A stretch of 64,000 bases of DNA. Origin: JBDSZL01 sp039925145. GTDB taxonomy: Bacteria > Acidobacteriota > Vicinamibacteria > Vicinamibacterales > SCN-69-37. Location: assembly GCA_039925145.1 (NCBI GenBank), contig JBDSZL010000047.1, positions 10,435 to 74,434 of the forward strand. The letters run 5' to 3'. The notes under the pieces are model-generated. The model had not been told where the DNA came from. It saw only the letters and a program-made list of their open reading frames with translations, and ran no database searches. Each line of letters begins with the position of its first letter. Within the stretch, counting starts at the first letter, position 1. Shown here piece after piece: positions 24,946-34,343 of the stretch. The translations under genes and the position numbers were made by a program.

Positions 24946-25989
24946 TCACGCGATCACCAGCTCGTCGACGACACGTGCCCACGTGAGCTGCGTGATGTCT
25001 GCCCGGCCCTGGGATCCATACTTCTCTGCCAGCGAGCGGCTGTCGAGCACCTCCGCAAACGCGACCGCAAGCGCGGCTGGTGACGGATCGACAATCCATC
25101 CGTTCTCGCCTGCGCGAACCAGCTCCAGCGGTCCGCCGCTGTCGCGGCAGGTGATCACCGGCTTCCCCGCGGAAAACGCCTCGGCCGTGACGAACCCGTA
25201 ATCCTCCTGTCGCGGCACGAACACCACCGCACGGCAACGGCTCAGGTGATTCAGCAGTGCGTCCTCGCTCAGCGCGCCCGTGAACGTCACGCGACCGCCA
25301 AGCCCGAGGTCGGCGGCCATCTGTCGCAACCGTGGCAGGTCTTCCCCCTCGCCGCCGATGACGCACCGCACGCGCTCGGCGGGCGGCTGTCCGAGTGCCC
25401 GGAGGATGAGGTCAATCCGCTTCAGCGGTGCGAGCCGCGATGCGATGAACAGATAGTCGTCGTAATCATCGCAGCGATACGCGCGCGGCGGCGGTGGCGG
25501 GTGCAGCACCGGGGGGGTGATGCCGTTCCAGCGGGTGAGCCGTGCCTGAATCGTCTTGGATTGGGCCACGAGCTTGGTGACGTGGTGCTTCAGCAGATAC
25601 GTGTCCGCCGTGTGAATGATGCGCCGTCGCAGTCCTTCTTTGATGCGTCCCTGCGGTGACAGCCGCGCCGAGAAGTCGTCCCACAGATCGTAGTACTCGC
25701 GCATCGTGTGGTTGAGCCACGACACGTGACGCTCATGCCGCACGGCATAGCTCGGAAACCTGAGGCTGATGACCTGGTCGACGCGCTCGCCCGACCCCGT
25801 CATCCCGACGTCGGTCAGCCAGTTGGCCAGATAGGCGCTGCCCTGCCGACCGAAACGGTTCGACGGCGTAGTGACGATGGCGGCCCGGTGTCCGGCGTCG
25901 ACGAGCGCCCGCTCGAGCGCGTGCGCGATCACGAGGTGTCCCCCGCTCACGAGCGGAGGCGCCGACGTGACGACGAGAATCACAGCCAT
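24946..25989 (-). CDS. Glycosyltransferase family 4
   Basis: The 347-residue protein starts at the ATG at 25989, with MAVILVVTSAPPLVSGGHLV at its head. It has a GT-B fold: an N-terminal acceptor domain and a C-terminal nucleotide-sugar domain with LFIASRLAPLKRIDLILRAL, VIGGEGEDLPRLR and the retaining-enzyme signature PRQEDYGFVTAEAFSAGKPV (E-x7-E). It would add a sugar to a lipid-linked glycan on the cytoplasmic face. Its start lies 7 bases after the stop of the acyltransferase, and it is the last gene of a five-gene minus-strand operon (28489-24946 order reversed). Confidence 0.88.
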   Translation of the reverse strand: MAVILVVTSAPPLVSGGHLVIAHALERALVDAGHRAAIVTTPSNRFGRQGSAYLANWLTDVGMTGSGERVDQVISLRFPSYAVRHERHVSWLNHTMREYYDLWDDFSARLSPQGRIKEGLRRRIIHTADTYLLKHHVTKLVAQSKTIQARLTRWNGITPPVLHPPPPPRAYRCDDYDDYLFIASRLAPLKRIDLILRALGQPPAERVRCVIGGEGEDLPRLRQMAADLGLGGRVTFTGALSEDALLNHLSRCRAVVFVPRQEDYGFVTAEAFSAGKPVITCRDSGGPLELVRAGENGWIVDPSPAALAVAFAEVLDSRSLAEKYGSQGRADITQLTWARVVDELVIA

Positions 25990-25996
25990 CGGGTCA

Positions 25997-26770
25997 TCAG
26001 GACGAGGCCGCCGTGTCGCCGCCGAGCAGTCGTGCGGGGACACCCACGGCCGTGGCGCCTTCCGGCACGTCGTGGCGGACAACTGCGCCCGCGCCGACGA
26101 TCGCACGCGCCCCGATGGTGACGCCGTCGAGTACTGTCGCGCCCGCCCCGATCCACGCGCCAGGGCCGATGGTGACGCCCGCCGAGCGCCGCCCCTGTTC
26201 GATGACCGTGCGCTCGCGATCGGCGACGTCGTGATCGCCCCCGACCACGTACGCGTAGGCGGCGATTAACGTCCCGGCGCCGATGCTCACCCGGCTGGCC
26301 GAGAAGATCTCGCAGTTGAAGCCGATGTTGGCCCCGTCGCCGAGGTCGATGTCGCCGTTCTTGCAGGACAGGATCGTGTTGCGACCGATGAAGACGCCGC
26401 TGCCGATCGTGATGCCCGTGTTGGAGTCGCCCTTCGCGTCGATGAGGCAGTTGTCGTCGATCACCACGTTGGTCCCAATGGTGATCTTGTGAGGATGGCG
26501 CACGACCACGTTCTGGCCGAACACGACGTTGTGGCCGCAGCGGCCGAGCAGCCACGGATAACAGACCCTGCGCAGCAACAGGCCGAGCGCGCCCGCTCGC
26601 GCCTGGCACACGAGCACGACCAGTTCATGACGCAGCAGCGCGACAACACCGGGGCGGCCGACAATCAGCCGGGAGTACTTGCTGAGCGCCCCGCCGGGGC
26701 TGGCGAAGAGCTGATCCTGCGCGCGCGGGATGTCGCGCGCAGCGGGCGTGTCAGATCCAGCCTTGGTCAC
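25997..26770 (-). CDS. Hexapeptide-repeat (LbetaH) acyltransferase
   Basis: This protein has a left-handed beta-helix of hexapeptide repeats from about residue 95 on (FGQNVVVRHPHKITIGTNVV, IGSGVFIGRNTIL, VTIGPGAWIGAGATVLDGVT). It ends in the VPEGATAVGVPARLLGG motif typical of WbbJ/CysE-like O-acetyltransferases, and VVGGDHDVADRE supplies the usual catalytic histidine context. I prefer a GTG start at 26770, with GGAG nearby, giving 257 residues and overlapping the upstream epimerase by 20 bases; the true start is uncertain. It probably O- or N-acetylates a sugar of the locus glycan. Confidence 0.82.
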   Translation of the reverse strand: MTKAGSDTPAARDIPRAQDQLFASPGGALSKYSRLIVGRPGVVALLRHELVVLVCQARAGALGLLLRRVCYPWLLGRCGHNVVFGQNVVVRHPHKITIGTNVVIDDNCLIDAKGDSNTGITIGSGVFIGRNTILSCKNGDIDLGDGANIGFNCEIFSASRVSIGAGTLIAAYAYVVGGDHDVADRERTVIEQGRRSAGVTIGPGAWIGAGATVLDGVTIGARAIVGAGAVVRHDVPEGATAVGVPARLLGGDTAASS

Positions 26771-27731
26771 GGTACCACTCCAGGGTTCGCCGAATGCCCT
26801 CGCGCAGGCCGACTGTGGGCGCGTATCCCAGTTCACGCCGCGCGCGGTCGATGTCGAACGCACGGCTCTTGCGAAAGAAGTCTACACGCCGACGGTAGAG
26901 CGGCGGCGACACCCGCAGCGGAGCGCAGGCCAGTTCGCACGCGGCGCCCGCCAGCCACACGGGCCAGAGCGGCAGGTTGATCCGCGGGCCAGGCCGGCCC
27001 GCGACCTCCGCCGTGATGCGCACGAGATCGGCGAGAGTGGTCACTTCCCCGCCGCCGATGATGTACGTGCGTCCCGCTGCCGCCTCCACCGTGCCTGCCA
27101 GTCGAACGCCATCACACAGATCGTCGATGTGCGTGACATGGTAGAAGTGGCGGCCAGTGCCGAGCATGACGAACCGTCCCTGGGCAATCTGGCCGAACAG
27201 CTTGAAGAGGCGGCGATCCCCGGGCCCGTAAATGCCGGTGGGCCTGACGATCACGAGATCCTGGTGGAGCCGTTCCGCGGCCTCGCGTCCAAGTTGCTCG
27301 CCGAGCAGCTTGGTTTCCTGATACACATCGCCGGGTTTGAGCGGTGCATCTTCGTTGGCAGGAGGATGCTCGATGTCGCCGTGCACACCAACGGTGCTGC
27401 AATGCACGACGCGACCGACACCGGCTTCGGCGGCCAGTTCCACGATTGCGGCCACTGCGTCGGCGTTCACGGCCCGGTAGGCGCTCGCCGGGAGTCCGGC
27501 CTCCCGGTAGAGGGCGGCGATGTTATAAACCACATCCGCGCCGGCAATCACGCGGCGGAGGCTGTCTCTGTCGGTCAGGTCGCCGCCGACAACTTCAATG
27601 CCGAGTGCCTGCAGTTCGACGGCCAGTGCCGGCTGCCGGACGAGGACACGCACCTGATCACCTGCGCTGGCAAGACGCCTGGCCAGATGCCCTCCGGTGA
27701 ATCCGGTGGCTCCCGTGACCAGTGCCCTCAC
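26751..27731 (-). CDS. NAD-dependent epimerase/reductase (extended SDR, HpnA-like)
   Basis: The 326-residue protein has the Rossmann motif TGATGFTGGHLARRL (residues 7-21), DLTD at 51-54, Ser112, and Tyr137-x3-Lys141 (YQETK). The sequence TVGVHG...PLKPGDVYQETKLLGE recalls the dihydroflavonol-reductase-like sugar epimerases near hopanoid or polysaccharide genes. It would reduce or epimerise a nucleotide-linked sugar or lipid. The start is GTG at 27731, sharing GTGA with the methyltransferase stop upstream. Confidence 0.85.
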   Translation of the reverse strand: MRALVTGATGFTGGHLARRLASAGDQVRVLVRQPALAVELQALGIEVVGGDLTDRDSLRRVIAGADVVYNIAALYREAGLPASAYRAVNADAVAAIVELAAEAGVGRVVHCSTVGVHGDIEHPPANEDAPLKPGDVYQETKLLGEQLGREAAERLHQDLVIVRPTGIYGPGDRRLFKLFGQIAQGRFVMLGTGRHFYHVTHIDDLCDGVRLAGTVEAAAGRTYIIGGGEVTTLADLVRITAEVAGRPGPRINLPLWPVWLAGAACELACAPLRVSPPLYRRRVDFFRKSRAFDIDRARRELGYAPTVGLREGIRRTLEWYRDQGWI

Positions 27732-28492
27732 CGTTCGGCCACCATACTCACCGGCGACCCGAGCAGCCGCAGCAGTCCCAGCCGCGCCAGGACTCGCTCG
27801 AGCTTCAACGTCACGCCAGGTCGATTGACGACCTTGTGGATCGCGATAGGCATGACGAACTGGCGTCGCACGGTCACGATACGGAAACCATGCCGCGCGA
27901 ACACGGCCCTCACATCGTGTTCACTGATGACGCGGTATGCCTCGACACGTCGTCCGAGCCACTTGCGCGTGCGGCGCACCGTGCTCTCGATGGCGGCTCC
28001 GCTTCCGAGCGCCGGAAAGTCGACGACAACGCGCCAGCGGGCAACGCGGCACAACTCGCCGACGCACATCGGCCAATCGATCGCGTGCATGAGCACGCGC
28101 AGGCACACCGCGGCGTCGGCGGACCGATCGGGCAGAGGCAGACGATGGGCGTCGGCGACGCCAAAGACCACAGCCGCGCCGGCGTCCGACGCGCGGCGCC
28201 TGGCAACGTCGAGCATCTCGACCGAAGCATCGAGTCCCGTGACACGTGCGCCTTCGAGGGCCAGCCCAATGGCGGCACGCCCCGTGCCGGTGCCGACGTC
28301 GACGACGTGGCGTCCGGCAAGCGGTGAGAGCGCCTCGATCAGTAGCCGCTGCTGCTCGCGCAGCAGGTGCTGTCCAATCGGGCCGCTGAATCGCAACGCG
28401 TCGAAGCCTTCGGCGACGTCGCGATTGGCGTAGTGCGCGTAGCTATAGTGCGTGCGCTCCGATTCCGGGGCCGAGTCTGACGAGGGGCTCAC
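27728..28492 (-). CDS. Class I SAM-dependent methyltransferase in glycan locus
   Basis: The 254-residue protein carries motif I VVDVGTGTGRAAIGLALEG (63-81), an acidic GLDAS and a motif RSADAAVCLRVLMHAIDWP. The C-terminal part (FARHGFRIVTVRRQFVMPI) resembles type-11 enzymes that methylate sugars or lipids. Its start GTG overlaps the upstream glycosyltransferase stop (GTGA), and its stop overlaps the next start. Such tight coupling suggests it modifies the same glycan. Confidence 0.85.
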   Translation of the reverse strand: MSPSSDSAPESERTHYSYAHYANRDVAEGFDALRFSGPIGQHLLREQQRLLIEALSPLAGRHVVDVGTGTGRAAIGLALEGARVTGLDASVEMLDVARRRASDAGAAVVFGVADAHRLPLPDRSADAAVCLRVLMHAIDWPMCVGELCRVARWRVVVDFPALGSGAAIESTVRRTRKWLGRRVEAYRVISEHDVRAVFARHGFRIVTVRRQFVMPIAIHKVVNRPGVTLKLERVLARLGLLRLLGSPVSMVAER

Positions 28493-29688
28493 GCCACGCC
28501 CCGCTCGGGCTCGGGCCTCGCTGCGGGAAACAGCAGGTCGAGCGCAGCGCGCGTTTTGTCGATGTACGCCCGATCGCTATAGCGCGTGTCAGCCATCGAC
28601 TTGGCCGCACGACCGATCTCCGCCGTGCGCTCGGGATCGGCAAACGCCTGGAGCATGGCCGCAGCGAATGCGGCCGGGGTGGGCGCGGCGAGGATGGCTG
28701 TCTGCGCCGAGAGCACCTGCGTATGCGTGCGCAGGTTGGTCGCGATGATGGCGCGGCCCGATCGCAGGTACTGATAGATCTTGAGCGGCGTGTTCGTGCC
28801 CGTTGAACGAGGAGAAACCAGCACGGTCGCCGCATCGAGATACGCCGGAATCTCGCCCGCCGGCCGTTGCCCTGTCAGCACCACCTGCTGCTCGAGACCC
28901 AGGCGGGTAATCTGCTCGCGTGCCGCAGCGACCTGAGACTCGTCGCCGCCGACCAGCACGAGCCGCGCATCAGGACGAAGCGCCACCACGCGGACCATTG
29001 CCTCGTACAGCAGGTCGAGTCCCTGGTAATGCTCGAAGGTGCCCGTGTACAGCGCCACCGGGGCGTCGGCCGATACACCGAGCGCGGCGCGGACTGCGGC
29101 GCCAGTGCCCTCCTGTGGCTGATCGCCAGAGCCCGGCGCATTTTCGATCAACACGGTCGGCACGTCGGTATTCACCTGTCGCACGGTCTCCTCGAGATCG
29201 GGACAGATGACGATGACCACCCTCGACCCGCGAATCATCAGGCGCTCGAGCCAGCGCAGGATCGCGGCGAGCCCCGGCATGCCGCGATAGCCGAAGTTCT
29301 CCACCTGCTGCGGCAGGCTGGAGTGCATGTCGTACAGATGCGGCACGCGCAACAGGGCGGCTAGGACCACGCCAATGCCACCGCCCTCTTCGTGTGAGTG
29401 CACGGCGTCGTACTTCGTGGTCAGCGCGCGGCGTATCGCGGTCAGCGCGAGTGCCAGGTTGAGCGGCACCTTTGCCCACGACGGCCCGATGCCGATGCGG
29501 GTCATGTACGGCGGCCTGATCGACCGGAAAATCCGGAGGCCCTGCATCTCGACGTCGTGCCCGAATGGATAGGTCACCAGGTCGACCGTATGCCCGAGCG
29601 TCGTCAGCGCGCGGATCCGGTGGAACTCGGAGAAAGGAGTGCCCCGGGGCTCGAAGAACGGCTCCGGCGCGATCATCAGGATGTGCAT
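28489..29688 (-). CDS. Glycosyltransferase family 4
   Basis: The 399-residue protein starts at the ATG at 29688 (HILMIAPEPFFEPRGTPFSE) and has a GT-B fold. GGGIGVVLAALLRVPHLYDM is in the N-terminal half. ALYTGTFEHYQGLDLLYEAM and VSPRSTGTNTPLKIYQYLRS form the nucleotide-sugar half; the conserved Glu of the family is replaced here by TNTPLK, a pattern found in a subset of GT4. It is first in the minus-strand operon 29688-24946. A divergent gene starts 86 bases away. Confidence 0.87.
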   Translation of the reverse strand: MHILMIAPEPFFEPRGTPFSEFHRIRALTTLGHTVDLVTYPFGHDVEMQGLRIFRSIRPPYMTRIGIGPSWAKVPLNLALALTAIRRALTTKYDAVHSHEEGGGIGVVLAALLRVPHLYDMHSSLPQQVENFGYRGMPGLAAILRWLERLMIRGSRVVIVICPDLEETVRQVNTDVPTVLIENAPGSGDQPQEGTGAAVRAALGVSADAPVALYTGTFEHYQGLDLLYEAMVRVVALRPDARLVLVGGDESQVAAAREQITRLGLEQQVVLTGQRPAGEIPAYLDAATVLVSPRSTGTNTPLKIYQYLRSGRAIIATNLRTHTQVLSAQTAILAAPTPAAFAAAMLQAFADPERTAEIGRAAKSMADTRYSDRAYIDKTRAALDLLFPAARPEPERGVA

Positions 29689-29774
29689 GCGCGGCAGCCC
29701 GCAACACGCGGGTGGTGTCGGGTGGTACATGCTACACTACGCCGCCGGTTCGACGGACCGCCGGCCCTAAGCAC

Positions 29775-30794
29775 GTGACTTCACCGCCCCAAGCCTCGCG
29801 ACACGCCAAGGCGCTCAAACAGACGCTCATCTGGGTCATCAAGATTGCGGTCAGCGCAGGACTGCTGTACCTCCTGCTCTCGCGCGTCGATTTGCAGCGG
29901 CTGTGGCAGGTCGCGCGAACGGCCTCGTTGGGATGGCTCGCCACGGCGCTGCTGTTGTACCTCGTCTCGGCGCTCATCAGCGCGTGGCGCTGGGGCGTGC
30001 TGCTCGAGGCGCAGCACATCGAGCTGCCTTTCGTGACGGTGCTCAATTCCTTTCTGGTCGCGACGTTCTTCAATAACTTTCTGCCTTCGAACATCGGCGG
30101 CGACGTCGTCCGCATTCGAGATACATCCCGCGCCGCCGGCTCGAAGACTCTGGCTGCGACGGTGGTGCTGCTCGACCGTGGTCTCGGATTGCTCGGACTG
30201 GTGTTCGTCGCGGCCATGGGGGCGACAATCGCGGCGTGGCACAGCGAGGCGCTCGGGCCCATCGGCCCTGGACTGCTCTGGATGATGCTGGCCGGGGGCA
30301 TTGCCCTGAGTGCGCCGCTCGTGCTGATGCCGCAGAGCGCCCGACTGCTGCTCCGGCCGTTCGAACGGCTGCATCAGGAGTGGGTGCGGCAGCAGATCGA
30401 GCGGCTGACGATTGCCCTCGGCAAGTTCCGGGCGGCGCCGGGCGCGCTGCTCCGGGGGTTCATCGGCGCCATTCTCGTGCAGGCGACCATCGTCGGCTTC
30501 TACGCGGCGGTGGCACGCGCGCTGCTGATTCCCATTCCCGTGGCGCACCTCTCGATGCTGGTGCCGCTGTCGTTCCTCGTGCAGATGCTGCCCGTGTCGG
30601 TCAATGGCTTTGGCGTGCGCGAGGCGACGTTCAGTTTCTATTTCGCGAAGCTGCACCTGCCGCTCGAGTCGGCCCTCGCGCTGTCGTTCATCGGCGCCGT
30701 GCTGATCATGCTGTTCTCGACTTCAGGCGCGGTGGCCTACCTGCTCCGACGCGGCCATCGCGCCGACACGGCTTATCTCGGCTCGTCTTCGTAG
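29775..30794 (+). CDS. Lysylphosphatidylglycerol-synthase-TM / flippase-like membrane protein
   Basis: The 339-residue protein begins with GTG at 29775 and has about eight membrane spans. LSRVDLQRLWQVARTASLGW, LEAQHIELPFVTVLNSFLVA, TFFNNFLPSNIGGDVVRI and FGVREATFSFYFAKLHLPLE are signatures of the UPF0104/AglD-like family. Members are thought to move lipid-linked sugars across membranes, or to be the membrane part of LPG synthases, but no catalytic domain is attached here. Its 3' end overlaps the opposing GT-C gene by 22 bases. Confidence 0.85.
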   Translation: MTSPPQASRHAKALKQTLIWVIKIAVSAGLLYLLLSRVDLQRLWQVARTASLGWLATALLLYLVSALISAWRWGVLLEAQHIELPFVTVLNSFLVATFFNNFLPSNIGGDVVRIRDTSRAAGSKTLAATVVLLDRGLGLLGLVFVAAMGATIAAWHSEALGPIGPGLLWMMLAGGIALSAPLVLMPQSARLLLRPFERLHQEWVRQQIERLTIALGKFRAAPGALLRGFIGAILVQATIVGFYAAVARALLIPIPVAHLSMLVPLSFLVQMLPVSVNGFGVREATFSFYFAKLHLPLESALALSFIGAVLIMLFSTSGAVAYLLRRGHRADTAYLGSSS

Positions 30795-32614
30795 ACGAAC
30801 CGCGGCCTGACGAACACCCCGAGATTGCGTGTGTCCTTGGAGCCGGGTTCCCGCTCGGCGGGCACAAACCCGTTCGACGTCGTCATGTGCAGCACGTACG
30901 CGTAGCTCTGGTGATAACGCTCGCCCTCGAGGCTGCCGATCTGCACGCGCGACTCCTGCCCGGCCTTTAACGTCACCGAGAACGGCCGACCGTCGAGCCG
31001 GCCCTCGACCGTGTTTTCGATCGGCGCGCTGAAGATGATGTCCATCCGCTTGAGCACGTGCTCCGTCCTGACGACAATCTCGGCCGTCGCCTGGCCCGCG
31101 ATCCAGAGCCCGTCCCCTTCGGCCGAGTAGGTATGGCCGTCCATGTAGTAGAGGAGCACCGTCGGCTCGCGTACGAATAGGATCGGACCGCGGAGCTGGT
31201 TCAGCCGGACGGGCAGATCGTTCAGCAGCGTGATCTCGATGGGCAGCCAGCGGAGGGGCGCCCGCTCGACGTTCTTCCACGTCGCCGCGGAAGCCGCAAA
31301 AGGATGCAGCACCATGGCGCCGGTGAACGCCACCCCTCCTGCGAGCGCGAGGACGGCGGTGGGCAGCCCAATGCCCGTCCAGGCTAGAAATAGCAGCGGC
31401 GGATAGAGACTGAGAAAGTAGCGGTTTCCAGGCGGCCCTCCTCCGCCGTTCCAGCTGTCGGGAAAGAACACGATCAGCGCCGCCACTGATCCGGCGACCG
31501 CGAGCGCGGTGGCGACCTGCCACACACGCACGCGTCGAGGGTGCAGGAGCCAGCCGGCGGCGATCACAACCCCCGGGAAATAGAACGGGATGAGGCCTGC
31601 GTGGCGGCCGACGAAGAAGTAGAGCACGTTGATCGGCACCTGCTCGAGCGCGTCGGATGCGAGCACTCGACCGGTGTCGGCGTCGTTGGTGACCATCGCA
31701 TGGCCTGTGGTGTCGAACCTGGTGCCCTGCTCATCGAATGGGTACGCGTCGTAGAACGACCGCCGATCGGTCGTCTGCTGCGCACCCTGATAGTTCGCCT
31801 CGCCGGTGATCAGCGCGTTGAGACCGAAGAGTCCCGCCGTCGAGGCCACGAACACGACCGCGACCAGCAGGCCCTCTCTGATTCGACGGCCGATCAGCGC
31901 GTCGACGACGAGCGGCGCGATCAGCGCGGCATTCGTGCCTTTCGAGAACGCCGCCAGGCCAATCAGCAGTGCGGCGATCAGGGTGGTGGCCGGCGATGTG
32001 AGCCAGCGTCGCGGCTCTGCCGATGCCACCTTCTTGTAGAGCCATAGAAAGTACGCGAAGAACACCAGCGAGAAATTGAAGACCTCTGACGTGAGCCAGG
32101 CGCCGAACACCGGCACCACAGATGCCATGACGAACGCGAACGCGAGCAACCACCCGGTGAGCCGGCCCGTCACGGCAGCAGCGAAGAGCGCACCGCACCA
32201 GATGCAACCCGCGAGGAGCAGGCCGTTGAAAATCAACATCCCGCCGAGACCTCCGACGACGACGAAGGGCGCCGCGGCGGCCGGGTAGATCAGCGCCTTG
32301 CCGAAGGAGAGACTTTCGTCGGCGGGTACGGGCGACGGATTGTGCAGGCTGAAGTGATAGCTCCGTTTGAGGAAAATTCCGCTGGGGCCCCGCTCGTACA
32401 CAGCCTTGAAGCGACGGTAGTCCTCCGGCCGCCATCTCAGGTCGCCGTCGTTCGCAAGGCTCGACGCCATGGCGATGTAGGTCGCCTCATCCCCCTTGAT
32501 GTCGCCCGCGACGTGGCGGACATCGATGAGGCGGCCACAGAGTGTCGCCAGAACGACTGCTCCGACCACGACGAGCCACTTCGAGAGCTGACCGTGCTGC
32601 ATGAGTCGCTGCAT
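30773..32614 (-). CDS. GT-C-type membrane glycosyltransferase (GT39-like)
   Basis: The 613-residue protein starts at ATG 32614 (a second ATG lies at 32602). It has about 11-12 transmembrane helices. The first periplasmic loop carries Asp42-Glu43 in GDEATYIAMA, the catalytic D-E of ArnT/PMT-like polyprenyl-phosphate glycosyltransferases. A C-terminal beta-rich extracytoplasmic domain (about 440-613) follows. The donor is probably a polyprenyl-phosphate sugar and the acceptor the glycan or a protein (inference). The 3' end overlaps the facing flippase gene. Confidence 0.78.
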   Translation of the reverse strand: MQRLMQHGQLSKWLVVVGAVVLATLCGRLIDVRHVAGDIKGDEATYIAMASSLANDGDLRWRPEDYRRFKAVYERGPSGIFLKRSYHFSLHNPSPVPADESLSFGKALIYPAAAAPFVVVGGLGGMLIFNGLLLAGCIWCGALFAAAVTGRLTGWLLAFAFVMASVVPVFGAWLTSEVFNFSLVFFAYFLWLYKKVASAEPRRWLTSPATTLIAALLIGLAAFSKGTNAALIAPLVVDALIGRRIREGLLVAVVFVASTAGLFGLNALITGEANYQGAQQTTDRRSFYDAYPFDEQGTRFDTTGHAMVTNDADTGRVLASDALEQVPINVLYFFVGRHAGLIPFYFPGVVIAAGWLLHPRRVRVWQVATALAVAGSVAALIVFFPDSWNGGGGPPGNRYFLSLYPPLLFLAWTGIGLPTAVLALAGGVAFTGAMVLHPFAASAATWKNVERAPLRWLPIEITLLNDLPVRLNQLRGPILFVREPTVLLYYMDGHTYSAEGDGLWIAGQATAEIVVRTEHVLKRMDIIFSAPIENTVEGRLDGRPFSVTLKAGQESRVQIGSLEGERYHQSYAYVLHMTTSNGFVPAEREPGSKDTRNLGVFVRPRFVYEDEPR

Positions 32615-32684
32615 AGTAATCGATGACCAGCCGTCAATCGCGCCGGGCCGGTCTTTCGATGCAGGCCGCCCTATCTGGCGTGGC

Positions 32685-34343
32685 TCACGGCCAGCGCGTG
32701 ATCTGGTAGAGCCAGATGTCCGGGCCCCGCAGCAGCGGACGGAGATAGGCCTCGTAATCACGGAGACGCTGCGTGATGACCTGCCGGCCGGCCTCGTCGT
32801 AGTCCTCGAGCCGCCAGAGGACGTACCGGACGTCGCGCGCCTTCATGATCGCGAACGATGCGGCGTCCGGGAAGGCGTTGATGGGCAATGCGATCTCGTA
32901 CATGTCCGGTGGTGTGACATCGCTGTAGCCATTCACCATCGGCTGCCAGTGGTACGTAGACCAGAACATGGGCCAGCCGTGCGTGTGGAAGGTATTGGGC
33001 GTATAGGGAAATGGAAACTCGACGAGCGGGGCGCGCGGTAGCCCCGCGAGCTTGCTGTAGGCGGCCGGTACCGGAGGCAGATCGCGCAACGGCCACGACG
33101 GCCACCCGTGCTCCGGCGTGCGGACGCTGAGCTCGCAAGCAACAAGCAGTACGAGGACAGCTGGAAGCCAACGGCGTCGACGCTCCAGACGGGCGACTCC
33201 GAATCCGGCCACGACTGCCAGCGCGAACGTCGCCACCACTCCAAACCGGGATGGAGCGCGCAGCAGCGTCATGCCGGGTACGCCCTGCTGGAGCAGCCAA
33301 TAGAGACCGGCGCGTGGGCCGAATGATGCCCAGCAGGCAACGGCGGCCATGACGACGTAGCCCACAACAACGCGCGGACGGATGCCCCGCCAGACCTCCA
33401 CCAGACCCACGACGGCCAGCGCGATTACGGCCATGCCGGGGAACAGCACGTCCTCCCACTGCTGCCAGCGCGCCAGGGCGGGCAACCACCAGTCGTGAGC
33501 CACCGCGCTCGATGCGAGATACGACGACCAGTTGGCCGAGTACCCGTCAGATTGAACCGCCCGGCGCAGAAACGTCGAGCCCGATGCGACCCGTGCAGCC
33601 GCGAAGAGACGAAACACGGGGTACAAGAATGCCGCCCCGGCGAGGACCGCGATGCCCAGTCCCACCCAGTACGCTTTGTCCCGTTTGGCAAGGACCAGTG
33701 CGAGCGCGGCGAGACTGCAGCCAGCGAAGATGCCGTAGTAGCCGCACGCGAGCGCCGCCACGGCCAGTGCGGCGCCGAGCTCCACGCCGCGCCACACATT
33801 GGGCCGTTCTGCGAGCCGGTGGTAGGCGAGCATCACGAGCGGGAACGCGAAAATCATCAGCAGCTGAACATGCGCCGTTCGGGCGGTCATGTAGGGACAG
33901 AACGTAAATGCGGTTGCGGCGACCAGCCCGGCTCCGTCCGAGCCGCTGAGCCTCCGCACCAGTGCCCACATCACGACGAAACAGAGGAGCAGCGCCGTCG
34001 CCACCGCGCCGTTGAGCGCGGCCAGGGCACTGCCAGTCACGGCGTACCAGGGCAGTCCCAGTATCCCCGCTACGAGATTCAACTCGGAGTAGGCCAGCGT
34101 GCCCTTGTGGGGCCACATGATGTTGGCGTCGAGCAGACTGCCGGGATCGGTCAGGAGCGCGTGGTCGATCCATGCCACATTCCAGATGCTGAAACGCCCG
34201 TCGTCAGTATCGAGCCGGCCTGCTGTTGTCGGGTGCGTGAGGGTCGGGGCCGTGAGGATCGCCACGAGGACGGCGCCGAGCAGCGTGGTGCGCCAGAAGA
34301 GCCACCAGCCGCGGGCCTCGCTGCGGTCAGGAGGCATGCGCAT
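32685..34343 (-). CDS. Polytopic membrane protein, GT-C-like
   Basis: The 552-residue protein has about 10-12 membrane helices. An acidic cluster near the N-terminus (LDTDDGRFSIWNVAW, residues 45-59) sits where GT-C enzymes carry their catalytic acidic residue. No specific family is recognised; resemblance is to hypothetical glycosyltransferase-like proteins in polysaccharide loci. Its start (ATG 34343) overlaps the stop of the deacetylase gene, and its stop lies 70 bases before the 30773-32614 gene. Confidence 0.6.
   Translation of the reverse strand: MRMPPDRSEARGWWLFWRTTLLGAVLVAILTAPTLTHPTTAGRLDTDDGRFSIWNVAWIDHALLTDPGSLLDANIMWPHKGTLAYSELNLVAGILGLPWYAVTGSALAALNGAVATALLLCFVVMWALVRRLSGSDGAGLVAATAFTFCPYMTARTAHVQLLMIFAFPLVMLAYHRLAERPNVWRGVELGAALAVAALACGYYGIFAGCSLAALALVLAKRDKAYWVGLGIAVLAGAAFLYPVFRLFAAARVASGSTFLRRAVQSDGYSANWSSYLASSAVAHDWWLPALARWQQWEDVLFPGMAVIALAVVGLVEVWRGIRPRVVVGYVVMAAVACWASFGPRAGLYWLLQQGVPGMTLLRAPSRFGVVATFALAVVAGFGVARLERRRRWLPAVLVLLVACELSVRTPEHGWPSWPLRDLPPVPAAYSKLAGLPRAPLVEFPFPYTPNTFHTHGWPMFWSTYHWQPMVNGYSDVTPPDMYEIALPINAFPDAASFAIMKARDVRYVLWRLEDYDEAGRQVITQRLRDYEAYLRPLLRGPDIWLYQITRWP

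Noticed and set aside
26730..28433. A plus-strand frame of 567 codons opposite the epimerase and methyltransferase
   Set aside because: Antisense to genes with Rossmann and SAM motifs; translation is low-complexity.
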